A stretch of 6,948 bases of DNA from Pseudomonadota bacterium (GCA_947474905.1 CANJKQ010000049.1:1-6948), one strand, 5' to 3'. Shown: positions 1 through 6,085, counted from the stretch's first letter. Made by a program: numbers and translations. The notes: generated from the sequence alone by a model not told the origin.

Positions 1-100
1 CAGCCATGGCGCGCAATGTCATTTTCGCCTCGATCATGGATTTCTAAAATATGGGAGAAGGGCGGGCGAGGGCAAGAGGGGCTCGAGGCCCATCAACCAT
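1..100. other. Undecided gene edge left of the phasin terminator
   Basis: Too little sequence remains to decide what this stretch is. On the plus strand a frame open from the left edge ends MARNVIFASIMDF and stops at TAA 45-47, with GC-rich third positions, so it could be the last codons of a gene convergent with the phasin gene. On the minus strand an ATG at 37-35 opens a frame (MIEAKMTLRAMA...) that runs off the edge. Upstream of it are TTGCCC and TATTTT with an 18-base spacer, placing a transcription start at or next to the ATG, but there is no ribosome binding site. At most one reading is likely to be real. I assign no function to either. Confidence 0.35.
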
Positions 101-137
101 GAAAATGGGGCGGCCACCGCATCGGTGACCGCCCCAT
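101..137 (-). terminator. Rho-independent terminator of the phasin gene
   Basis: The arms 105-119 and 123-137 form a 15-bp hairpin around a 3-base loop (120-122), with a very GC-rich stem. In minus-strand RNA the only non-Watson-Crick pair (114 with 128) is a G-U wobble; in plus-strand RNA it would be a C-A mismatch. A short U run (plus-strand AAAA at 102-105, partly in the stem base) follows on the minus strand. The hairpin lies about 40 bases after the phasin stop codon. Stem, direction of the wobble pair and U run all point to termination of phasin transcription. Confidence 0.8.
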
Positions 138-178
138 CCTTTGCGTCTTTGCTCCCCCGCGTCGGGGGAGCCCAGCCG

Positions 179-994
179 TTACGCCGAGATCTTGATCTTC
201 TCAGCAGCAACCGCGATGCGGTTCGAAATCGGCTGAGCGATGTCGTTCGAAACCTTCAGCAGGTTTTCGGTCGCCTTCGACGATTCGGCAACCAGCGCGT
301 CGAACGACTGGCGGACATAGTCGCTGTGCAGCTTCATGAACTCGGTCGGGGTCTTGACCGACGACAGGCTCTTCAGCGTGGTGGTCGCGTGCTCGAACGA
401 CTTGCGGGTATATTCGGCAGCTTCCTGACCCAGCGTCTCGAACGCCTTGGTGGCGATCTTTGACGATTCGACCAGGGCTTCGACATTGCCCTTGTTGAAG
501 TCGTTGAGGTCGGCGAAGAACTTAGTGCCGCGCTCAACGGCCGACTTGGTGCGGTCGTTCATTTCGGTGAACATGCTCTGCGCCTTTTCGGTCGCCTGCT
601 TGATGGTGTTTTCCATGATCGTGACTTCCTTCTGTGCGGGTGAGGTGGCGGCCGGAGCGGCTGCCTTTTCTTGGGTGGGCTTGACTTGAACCGGAGTGAC
701 CGGCGTCGGCGTGGCAACCGGCGCGGGCGCTGCCGCAACCGGGGCCGCGACCGGCGCGTCGGCCTTGACGTCGACCGGCTTTGCCTGAACCGGCTTCACC
801 GTCGGTGACTTTGCCGCAGCCTTGGGGGCGGCGGGAGCTTGAGCAACAACCGCCGGCTCAGCGACCGGCGGGGTAACGGGCGCGTCGACCGTCGGCGCCT
901 TGGCGGCGTCAACCGGCTTTGCGACCGCCTTTGGCGCTGCCTTGGGGGCGGGCGCCGGGGTCTTCACATCGGACTTAACATCCTTGCTGGCCAT
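179..994 (-). CDS. Phasin family protein (PHA granule coat) with long Ala/Pro/Lys-rich N-terminal tail
   Basis: This 271-residue protein is a phasin, an amphipathic protein that coats polyhydroxyalkanoate granules and controls their size and number. Residues 127-271 are the phasin part: predicted helices with the pattern KTPTEFMKLHSDYVRQSFDAL and a late AQPISNRI, as in the phasin_2 family. Residues 1-126 are a low-complexity tail of Ala, Pro, Lys and Val containing repeats such as APKAA (17-21 and 56-60) and KPVQ/KPVD. The tail recalls the basic AAKP tails of PhaF-type phasins but sits at the opposite end. Start ATG 994 is chosen because GGAGGG (998-1003) precedes it with ideal spacing; an in-frame ATG at 1027 lies within the promoter. 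An internal ATG at 616 would give a 145-residue tail-less phasin. phaC lies upstream on the same strand, but this gene has its own promoter and terminator. Family assignment is firm; any DNA-binding role for the tail is inference. Confidence 0.93.
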   Translation of the reverse strand: MASKDVKSDVKTPAPAPKAAPKAVAKPVDAAKAPTVDAPVTPPVAEPAVVAQAPAAPKAAAKSPTVKPVQAKPVDVKADAPVAAPVAAAPAPVATPTPVTPVQVKPTQEKAAAPAATSPAQKEVTIMENTIKQATEKAQSMFTEMNDRTKSAVERGTKFFADLNDFNKGNVEALVESSKIATKAFETLGQEAAEYTRKSFEHATTTLKSLSSVKTPTEFMKLHSDYVRQSFDALVAESSKATENLLKVSNDIAQPISNRIAVAAEKIKISA

Positions 995-997
995 CGG

Positions 998-1003
998 GCC
1001 CTC
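998..1003 (-). promoter_or_regulatory. Ribosome binding site of the phasin gene
   Basis: The minus strand reads GGAGGG here, 3 bases before the ATG at 994 (5 bases if GGAGG-type pairing is counted from its core). It decides the start in favour of MASKDVK over the upstream in-frame ATG at 1027, which has no such site and overlaps the promoter. Confidence 0.8.
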
Positions 1004-1014
1004 CACAGCTTTAA

Positions 1015-1026
1015 TGCTGCACTGCA
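1015..1026. promoter_or_regulatory. TGC-rich operator candidate, start-site copy
   Basis: The plus strand reads TGCTGCACTGCA, which is exactly repeated in inverted orientation at 1064-1075. This copy covers the expected transcription start and touches the -10 box, a classic repressor position. PhaR, the repressor that senses PHA granules and controls phasin genes, is known in other proteobacteria (Rhodobacter, Paracoccus) to bind TGC-rich sequence built from CTGC and GCAG words. Assignment to PhaR is inference, and no phaR gene is in the window. Confidence 0.5.
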
Positions 1027-1053
1027 ATATAAAGCAGCCGGAACGAAATGCAA
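1026..1053 (-). promoter_or_regulatory. Sigma70-type promoter of the phasin gene
   Basis: On the minus strand TTGCAT (1053-1048, -35) is followed after 16 bases by TATATT (1031-1026, -10). Both boxes are close to consensus and lie in AT-rich sequence, unlike the surroundings. Transcription would begin near 1019, giving a leader of about 25 bases that contains the ribosome binding site. This promoter makes phasin expression independent of phaC. It is flanked by two copies of a TGC-rich inverted word (separate entries). Confidence 0.65.
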
Positions 1054-1063
1054 GTTATTTTTG

Positions 1064-1075
1064 TGCAGTGCAGCA
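1064..1075. promoter_or_regulatory. TGC-rich operator candidate, upstream copy
   Basis: The plus strand reads TGCAGTGCAGCA, the exact reverse complement of 1015-1026. It lies about 10 bases upstream of the phasin -35 box. The centres of the two copies are 49 bp apart, so the pair brackets the whole promoter, as expected for two repressor molecules or for looping. The surrounding gap between phaC and the phasin gene has no other clear signal. Confidence 0.5.
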
Positions 1076-1120
1076 AAACCTGCCGCCACTGACTCAAGCG
1101 ATTAGCCTGATTGAGCTTTT

Positions 1121-2878
1121 TCAGCGAGCGCGGACGTAACGGCCCGGCGCGTCATCCAGTGATTTCATCGCACCGCGGCCGGGTTTGCGTGGCCCCTTGG
1201 CAGGGATTTTTGCTGCACTTTGCCCGGCAATCCAGCCAATCCAGTCGGGCCACCAGCTTCCCTTGGTCTCAATGGCGCGGGCGACGAAATCGTCAAGCGT
1301 TTTCGCGACGCCGTCATAGGTCCAATATTGATATTTCCCGGCGGCGGGCGGGTTGACGACCCCGGCAATATGACCCGATCCCGCCAGGACGAAGCGCACC
1401 GGGCCACGCAGCGTCTCGGTCAGCTTCCACACGCTCGCCAGCGGAGCGATATGGTCCTCGCGCCCCGCCTGGACATAGGAAGGCGTGGTGATTCTGCCCA
1501 GATCGATGGGAGTGCCGCCGACCGACAGCGCGCCGGGCTTGACCAGCAGATTGTCGCGGTAAAGATCGCGCAGATACGACAAGTGCCATTTCGCCGGCAA
1601 ATTGGTGGTATCGCTGTTCCAGTAAAGCAGATCGAATGGCGCATAATCGCGGCCGAGCAGATAATTATTGGTGACGTAATTCCAGATGAGGTCGCGCCCG
1701 CGCAACAGGTTGAACGTCGCGGCCATATAGCGACCATCGAGATAGCCGTCGGGGGACAATTGCGCGATCATCGCCAGTTGCTCGTCATCGACGAAATTGA
1801 GCAGCTCGCCCGCCTTGCTGAAATCGACCTGGGCGGTGAAGAAGGTGGCGCTCTTTACCTTGTCCGCTTGCCCCCGCGCGGCGAGCACCGCCAGCGTTGC
1901 GGCGAGCGTGGTACCCGCAACGCAATAGCCGATGGCGTGGACGCTTTCGACCCCAAGCAACGCGCGCACCGTATCGATCGCGTCAATCTGACCGCGCTCG
2001 ACATAATCGTCCCACACCACATCGCCCATGCTGGCGTCGGCTGACTTCCACGACACCATGAACACCGTCAGCCCCTGGTCGACGGCCCATTTGATGAAGC
2101 TTTTTTCGGGGCTGAGATCGAGGATGTAAAAGCGGTTGATCCAGGGCGGGAAGATGATCAGCGGCGTTTCGAACACCTGATCAGTCGTCGGCGTATATTG
2201 GATCAGTTCGTAAAGCGGCGTGCGCTTGATCACCTTGCCAGGGGTGATGGCAATATTGCGCCCCACTTCGAATGCTTCAGCGTCGGTTTGCGTCAGCTGG
2301 CCTTTGGCGAGATCGGCGAGCATATTCTGCATGCCCGTCAGCAGATTTTCGCCGCCCGTCGCCACGGTGCGATCGAGCACTTCGGGGTTGGTGATCGGGA
2401 AATTGCTGGGGCTGACCGCGTCGACAAAAGCGCGCGACGCGAAGCGCAGCTGTTCCTTCGCCTTGGGGTCGAGCCCGTCAACCGCCTCGACATTGCGCAG
2501 TAAATGATCGCTGATCAGATAATAGCTTTGGCGCAGCCAGTCGAACACCGGGTTTTCGCGCCATGCGGGGTCTTTGAAACGCTTGTCTTTGGCAAGCGCG
2601 GCGGGCTCTTCGGCGGGAGTCGCCTCAGGGTCAAGGAAACGCTGCCACAGCTGGAAACTGTCATCCCAAAAGGACTGGACTCGGTCGAGCGTGGCGTTGT
2701 CGGTAAACCCCTTGATTTCGGGCATGAACCCCGCGTCGCGCATCCCCTTCAGCCCGGCTTCCATCGCCATTTGCTGGGCGCGGCCCATCACCCAGGTCCA
2801 GTGCTGCATATCCTCCAGGCTGGGGAGCGGCGGGATGGCGGGTGCGGCAGGGGGAGCGGGCGGGGCGGTGTCGGACAC
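1121..2878 (-). CDS. phaC: Class I polyhydroxyalkanoate synthase PhaC
   Basis: This 585-residue enzyme polymerises (R)-3-hydroxyacyl-CoA into PHA on granule surfaces, releasing CoA. Its length suits class I synthases. After a proline/alanine-rich start (residues 5-20) comes the PhaC N-terminal domain, beginning around FKDPAWRENPVFDWLRQSYY (101-120). An alpha/beta-hydrolase catalytic domain follows. The visible triad is Cys319 in GYCVAGT, Asp475 in GREDH and His503 in GSGH. Cys319 has the same number as in Cupriavidus necator PhaC. The lipase-like box reads G-Y-C-V-A-G where many class I enzymes have G-x-C-x-G-G. The start is GTG at 2878, fixed by AAGGAG (2886-2891) 7 bases upstream; the frame ends YVRAR and TGA. 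The phasin gene follows 126 bp downstream. I see no convincing promoter in the 103-bp gap upstream, so transcription may also come from the lysozyme-like gene. Confidence 0.97.
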   Translation of the reverse strand: MSDTAPPAPPAAPAIPPLPSLEDMQHWTWVMGRAQQMAMEAGLKGMRDAGFMPEIKGFTDNATLDRVQSFWDDSFQLWQRFLDPEATPAEEPAALAKDKRFKDPAWRENPVFDWLRQSYYLISDHLLRNVEAVDGLDPKAKEQLRFASRAFVDAVSPSNFPITNPEVLDRTVATGGENLLTGMQNMLADLAKGQLTQTDAEAFEVGRNIAITPGKVIKRTPLYELIQYTPTTDQVFETPLIIFPPWINRFYILDLSPEKSFIKWAVDQGLTVFMVSWKSADASMGDVVWDDYVERGQIDAIDTVRALLGVESVHAIGYCVAGTTLAATLAVLAARGQADKVKSATFFTAQVDFSKAGELLNFVDDEQLAMIAQLSPDGYLDGRYMAATFNLLRGRDLIWNYVTNNYLLGRDYAPFDLLYWNSDTTNLPAKWHLSYLRDLYRDNLLVKPGALSVGGTPIDLGRITTPSYVQAGREDHIAPLASVWKLTETLRGPVRFVLAGSGHIAGVVNPPAAGKYQYWTYDGVAKTLDDFVARAIETKGSWWPDWIGWIAGQSAAKIPAKGPRKPGRGAMKSLDDAPGRYVRAR

Positions 2879-2885
2879 GAAGGTG

Positions 2886-2891
2886 CTCCTT
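2886..2891 (-). promoter_or_regulatory. Ribosome binding site that fixes the GTG start of phaC
   Basis: The minus strand reads AAGGAG, followed after 7 bases by GTG at 2878-2876. There is no competing ATG nearby with such a site, so phaC starts at a non-ATG codon. Confidence 0.75.
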
Positions 2892-2931
2892 TCGCCACCC
2901 CTTTACTGCCCGTGGCGCCAAACGTCACCAG

Positions 2932-2950
2932 CCCGCTGCGATAAAGCGGG
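2932..2950. repeat. Short hairpin between the lysozyme-like gene and phaC
   Basis: CCCGCT (2932-2937) and AGCGGG (2945-2950) pair around a 7-base loop. The hairpin lies downstream of the lysozyme-like gene and upstream of phaC. No U run follows on either strand, so it is not a good intrinsic terminator. It could be an attenuating or mRNA-end structure, or chance in GC-rich DNA. Confidence 0.3.
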
Positions 2951-2981
2951 TTATGGACAAGCGCCGCGCGCCTCCCGCGCC

Positions 2982-3689
2982 TTACGCCGCTGCCGCGACC
3001 GGTCCCGCTGCGGTTCGTGACATCAGCAGATAGGTCATGAAATTCTCGCCATAATAATGGCCTTCGCTGTCCTTATACCCCTGCTTCAATCCCTTTTTCG
3101 GGTCATAGCCACCCGTGTTATAGGCAATCGCGATCGATGCGATTTGCGCATCGGTCAGTGGCGTATTGAGCGGGAGGTGGAGACGAGCCGCCGCGTCCTT
3201 CAGTTCCATAACCCATTTCGCCAGCGTCTTGTCGAAATCGGCATAGCCGCCGCTCATGAAATAGGCTTGGTCGAGGTCGAAGAACTGAAGATCATATTGG
3301 AAGATGCCAAAGGCGTGGCAGAATTTGTCCGGATTGGCGGCGACAGCGCCATAGCCGTGAATATGCGCCGCCATGTCGACCAGCGCCTGGCGCGCAACAT
3401 CAAACATTTGCTGGCCATTGGGCTGATGAGCGACAAGCTGTTTCTTGGTCCGTGGAAAGGCCTGCCGCCCGCCGCCGCCCGGTTTCGCGTCGATCGTGTC
3501 GCCGACGCACAGGCGCAATATCTCCGCCACTGCCATGCCCTGCCGACGCAGCGGCACCCAGACGTCGCCGGTTTCCTGGCAGGCGATCGCGGCCAGCATG
3601 TCGATGGTGAAGGGGGTTCCGTGGATCGCGGGCGCAATTTTGGCGCCGAATGTCGTTTTGAACCAAGCAAAATCGCTGCTCGTCGCCAT
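2982..3689 (-). CDS. Putative lysozyme/transglycosylase-fold protein, function unproven
   Basis: I do not recognise a named family for this 235-residue protein. Three motifs resemble the lysozyme superfamily, which cleaves peptidoglycan glycan strands. AIACQETG (34-41) contains Glu39 in the place of a catalytic acid at the end of a helix. FGIFQYD (127-133) resembles the GxFQ motif of muramidases and soluble lytic transglycosylases. IAIAYNTGGYDP (186-197) resembles the YNGxGY motif near the end of such domains. A Gly-rich loop (70-74) and an Ala-rich tail (227-235) are also visible. There is no signal peptide or membrane segment, so export is not evident. Start ATG 3689 is supported by AGGAGG (3696-3701) with a 6-base spacer. 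It precedes phaC on the same strand by 103 bp, with no obvious functional link. It is clearly coding; the enzymatic role is inference from short motifs. Confidence 0.85.
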   Translation of the reverse strand: MATSSDFAWFKTTFGAKIAPAIHGTPFTIDMLAAIACQETGDVWVPLRRQGMAVAEILRLCVGDTIDAKPGGGGRQAFPRTKKQLVAHQPNGQQMFDVARQALVDMAAHIHGYGAVAANPDKFCHAFGIFQYDLQFFDLDQAYFMSGGYADFDKTLAKWVMELKDAAARLHLPLNTPLTDAQIASIAIAYNTGGYDPKKGLKQGYKDSEGHYYGENFMTYLLMSRTAAGPVAAAA

Positions 3690-3695
3690 TGCTCG

Positions 3696-3701
3696 CCTCC
3701 T
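3696..3701 (-). promoter_or_regulatory. Ribosome binding site of the lysozyme-like gene
   Basis: The minus strand reads AGGAGG, a perfect Shine-Dalgarno core, 6 bases before ATG 3689. It fixes the start and rules out longer readings. Confidence 0.8.
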
Positions 3702-3794
3702 GGTGATTTGCCCGCAAAATCTACCATCGGCTGGCGCGCGTCATAAGCTGGTTTCGTATCCGTAATGGCTACATGTGGAGTCGCGGCCTTGGGC

Positions 3795-3824
3795 TTCGAC
3801 AACCCCGCGATCGCGCCGTATAAG
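3795..3824 (+). promoter_or_regulatory. Candidate promoter of the alaC-type gene
   Basis: TTCGAC (3795-3800) and TATAAG (3819-3824) are separated by 18 bases, a plausible though not optimal sigma70 pair. The leader to ATG 3862 would be about 30 bases. Two GCGATCG words (3807-3813 and 3827-3833), exactly 20 bases apart, bracket the -10 box; this may be chance because the word is frequent in this DNA. In the rest of the 3690-3861 gap, only a weak minus-strand TTATGA/TAGATT pair with a 17-base spacer precedes the lysozyme-like gene. Confidence 0.4.
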
Positions 3825-3861
3825 CAGCGATCGATAAATGAGCTGAAAGCCCGATTGGCCG

Positions 3862-5067
3862 ATGTCCGACGATTTTTACCGCATCAAGCGCTTGCCCCCC
3901 TATGTCATCGCCGAAGTCAATGCGATGCGGGCAGCAGCGCGGGCGAGCGGTGAGGACATTATCGATCTCGGCATGGGTAATCCCGATCTGCCGCCGCCGC
4001 CGCATGTTATTGAGAAACTGTGCGAAGTGGCGTCGAAGCCCGATGCCCATGGCTATTCGCAGTCGAAGGGCATTCCCGGCCTGCGTCGCGCCCAGGCCAA
4101 TTATTATGCCCGCCGCTTCGGTGTCGAGCTCGATCCCGAGCGCGAAGTCGTCGTGACGATGGGATCGAAAGAGGGGCTCGCCAGCCTGGCCACCGCGATT
4201 ACCGCGCCGGGTGATGTCGTGCTGGCGCCCAACCCCAGCTACCCCATCCATACCTTCGGCTTCATCATTGCGGGCGCGACCATCCGCGCGGTGCCGACCA
4301 CGCCCGACGAGCGCTATTTCGAGAGCCTGGAGCGGGCGATGGCGTTCACCGTGCCGCGCCCAAGCGTGCTGGTGGTCAACTACCCGTCCAACCCTACGGC
4401 CGAGACGGTCGATCTCGCTTTCTACGAGCGGCTGGTCGCCTGGGCGCGCGCGAACAACGTCTGGGTACTCTCCGACCTGGCCTATTCCGAGCTTTATTAT
4501 GACGGGCGGCCCACGCCCTCGATCCTCCAGGTGAAGGGCGCCAAGGACGTCGCGGTCGAGTTTACCAGCTTATCCAAGACCTATTCGATGGCGGGCTGGC
4601 GGATCGGCTTTGCGGTCGGCAACCAGAAGCTGATCGCGGCGATGACGCGGGTGAAATCCTATCTCGATTACGGCGCCTTCACCCCCATCCAGGCCGCCGC
4701 CTGCGCCGCCTTGAACGGCCCGCAGGATATCGTCGCGCAGAACCGCGAGCTGTATCACAAGCGGCGCGACTTGCTGGTCGAGAGTTTCGCGCGCTCGGGC
4801 TGGGATATCCCACCGCCCGCCGCGTCGATGTTCGCCTGGGCGCCGCTGCCGCCTGCGCTCCAGCATTTAGGTAGCCTTGAGTTCTCCAAACAATTGCTCG
4901 TCCATGCCAAGGTCGCGGTCGCGCCCGGCGTCGGCTATGGTGAGCTGGGTGAGGGTTATGTGAGGATCGCCTTGGTCGAGAATGAACAACGGCTGCGCCA
5001 GGCGGCGCGCAACGTGAAGCGCTATCTCCAGCAGATGGGCGTCAACACCCCGGCCAAGGCGGGTTGA
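3862..5067 (+). CDS. alaC: Class I/II PLP aminotransferase, AlaC-type (glutamate-pyruvate transaminase)
   Basis: This 401-residue cytosolic enzyme transfers an amino group between alanine/pyruvate and glutamate/2-oxoglutarate using pyridoxal phosphate. It follows E. coli AlaC (YfdZ) closely as I remember that sequence: RIKRLPPYV near the start, EDIIDLGMGNPD (31-42), HGYSQSKGIPGLRR (63-76), GSKEGLA (101-107) and PNPSYPIH (123-130). Visible active-site residues are Asn177 in SNPTA, Asp205 and Tyr208 in SDLAY, the Schiff-base Lys239 in SLSKTY, Arg247 in WRIGF and the substrate-carboxylate Arg368 in VRIAL. Length is normal for the family. Relatives are often labelled LL-diaminopimelate aminotransferase, so that activity cannot be excluded by sequence alone. 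ATG 3862 is the only reasonable start, because an in-frame TGA lies at 3844-3846, but its ribosome binding site is poor. It is divergent from the lysozyme-like gene. Confidence 0.93.
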   Translation: MSDDFYRIKRLPPYVIAEVNAMRAAARASGEDIIDLGMGNPDLPPPPHVIEKLCEVASKPDAHGYSQSKGIPGLRRAQANYYARRFGVELDPEREVVVTMGSKEGLASLATAITAPGDVVLAPNPSYPIHTFGFIIAGATIRAVPTTPDERYFESLERAMAFTVPRPSVLVVNYPSNPTAETVDLAFYERLVAWARANNVWVLSDLAYSELYYDGRPTPSILQVKGAKDVAVEFTSLSKTYSMAGWRIGFAVGNQKLIAAMTRVKSYLDYGAFTPIQAAACAALNGPQDIVAQNRELYHKRRDLLVESFARSGWDIPPPAASMFAWAPLPPALQHLGSLEFSKQLLVHAKVAVAPGVGYGELGEGYVRIALVENEQRLRQAARNVKRYLQQMGVNTPAKAG

Positions 5068-5124
5068 GTTGACGCGCCGGCTGGGATGACCACCGCTTGA
5101 ACCTTCCCAAACCGTTTCCATTCA

Positions 5125-5153
5125 CCGTTCGTGTCGAGCGCAGTCGAGACACG
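5125..5153 (+). repeat. REP-like palindromic element, copy 1
   Basis: A 29-base element begins CCGTTCGT and contains CAGTCGAG. It has a stem of GTGTC (5131-5135) with GACAC (5148-5152). It matches the inverted copy at 5179-5207 at 24 of 29 positions. I recognise this general pattern as an intergenic repeat common in sphingomonads; that is recollection, not a search result. Confidence 0.7.
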
Positions 5154-5178
5154 GGAACCTGGCGATGCGCTTGCGGTC

Positions 5179-5207
5179 CGTCCCTCGACTGGGCTCGGGA
5201 CGAACGG
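5179..5207 (-). repeat. REP-like palindromic element, inverted copy 2
   Basis: Read on the minus strand this is the same 29-base element as copy 1. Its stem is GTCCC with GGGAC instead of GTGTC with GACAC, so two stem pairs have changed on both sides together. The pair forms a head-to-head REP doublet in the 163-bp gap before the permease gene. Apart from the doublet I see no convincing promoter there. Confidence 0.7.
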
Positions 5208-5230
5208 GTGGCTTTTGGTCTGGCGGCCGA

Positions 5231-6010
5231 ATGCCGCTGATTAACCCGCTCTACTCGCTCGCCGGGGTGCTCGTCGGCCTGCTGGTCGGCCTCACTGGCG
5301 TTGGCGGCGGATCCTTGATGACGCCGCTGCTCGTGCTGCTGTTCGGCTTCCACCCGGCGACCGCAGTCGGCACCGATCTGCTCTATGCGTCGGCGACCAA
5401 GACCGTCGGCACCAGCGTCCATGGCTGGCGCGGCACGGTGAGCTGGCGCGTCGTCGGTTTACTCGCGTTGGGCAGCGTGCCGATGACGCTGGTGACGCTG
5501 GCGCTGATCGGCGATTACGGCCAGCAATCGCCCGCCATTTCGCGCCTGATCACGACCGTCCTGGGCGTCATTCTGGTGCTGATCGCGCTCGCAACGTTCC
5601 TGCGCCAGCGGCTGATCGCCTGGATGGCGCCGCGCTTCGACAGGATGCGCGGTTGGCAGATCGGCATGCTGACCGTGCTCTTGGGCATGGTGCTGGGGGT
5701 GCTGGTGACGCTCACCTCGGCGGGGGCGGGCGCGCTGGGGATGACCGCGCTGATCCTGCTTTACCCCAAAATGCCGGTCAATCGGCTGGTCGGATCAGAC
5801 ATCGCGCATGCCGTGCCGCTCACGTTGCTGGGCGGGCTGGGGCATTGGTATCTGGGGTCGGTGAATGTCGATCTGCTGGTGTCGTTGCTGGTGGGGTCGA
5901 TCCCCGGCATCATCATCGGCAGCCTGCTCGCGACGCGCGCGCCCGACCGGATTTTGGGGCCGATATTGGCGACAACGCTGGCAGTCGTGGGAGTGAAGCT
6001 GCTGACGTGA
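5231..6010 (+). CDS. TauE/SafE (TSUP) family membrane permease
   Basis: This 259-residue protein is an inner-membrane permease of the TauE/SafE family, whose members move sulfite, sulfoacetate or other organosulfur or carboxylate anions. The substrate here cannot be read from sequence. It is very hydrophobic, with about seven or eight membrane segments (roughly 9-38, 73-95, 104-124, 142-178, 187-209, 214-233, 240-258). The two-fold family repeat is visible: GLTGVGGGSLMTPLL (20-34) followed by VGTDLLYA (46-53), and TLTSAGAGALGMTALI (160-175) followed by VGSDIAHA (187-194). ATG 5231 (MPLINPLYSL) is preferred to the in-frame ATG at 5165, because the extra 22 residues would be encoded by the REP element and are not membrane-like. 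The ribosome binding site is weak. It may be cotranscribed with alaC or use an unseen promoter. It converges on the LacI gene. Confidence 0.9.
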   Translation: MPLINPLYSLAGVLVGLLVGLTGVGGGSLMTPLLVLLFGFHPATAVGTDLLYASATKTVGTSVHGWRGTVSWRVVGLLALGSVPMTLVTLALIGDYGQQSPAISRLITTVLGVILVLIALATFLRQRLIAWMAPRFDRMRGWQIGMLTVLLGMVLGVLVTLTSAGAGALGMTALILLYPKMPVNRLVGSDIAHAVPLTLLGGLGHWYLGSVNVDLLVSLLVGSIPGIIIGSLLATRAPDRILGPILATTLAVVGVKLLT

Positions 6011-6019
6011 GGTTGGTTC

Positions 6020-6057
6020 AAGCCCCTCCCCCACTGGGGGAGGGGTTGGGGTGGGGG
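6020..6057 (+). repeat. GC-rich hairpin repeat, copy 1, after the permease gene
   Basis: CCCCTCCCCC (6023-6032) and its complement (6036-6045) form a 10-bp stem with an ACT loop, preceded by AAG and followed by TTGGGGTGGG. It lies 9 bases after the permease stop codon. Only two U follow the stem, so it is not a textbook terminator, but such a hairpin can define an mRNA 3' end. It recurs inverted at 6086-6119. Confidence 0.7.
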
Positions 6058-6085
6058 ATTGCGGCGGGCGACGCGCGCCTTTCCA

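Noticed and set aside
1092..1114. Weak inverted repeat CTCAA/TTGAG after phaC as a terminator
   Set aside because: The stem is only about 5 bp with a long loop, and no U run follows on the minus strand.
1220..2044. Long plus-strand open frame (274 codons) inside phaC
   Set aside because: It is antisense to phaC, which has a complete catalytic triad and a strong ribosome binding site. The frame's product is Arg/Gln/Ile-rich with no family motifs, as expected of a mirror frame in GC-rich DNA.
2932..2950. Hairpin upstream of phaC as an intrinsic terminator of the lysozyme-like gene
   Set aside because: The stem is only 6 bp and followed by GC-rich sequence without a U run; listed only as a short hairpin.
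5165..5230. Upstream ATG extending the permease by 22 residues
   Set aside because: The extension is encoded by the REP-like element, is Arg/Gly-rich rather than membrane-like, and the family fold begins just after ATG 5231.
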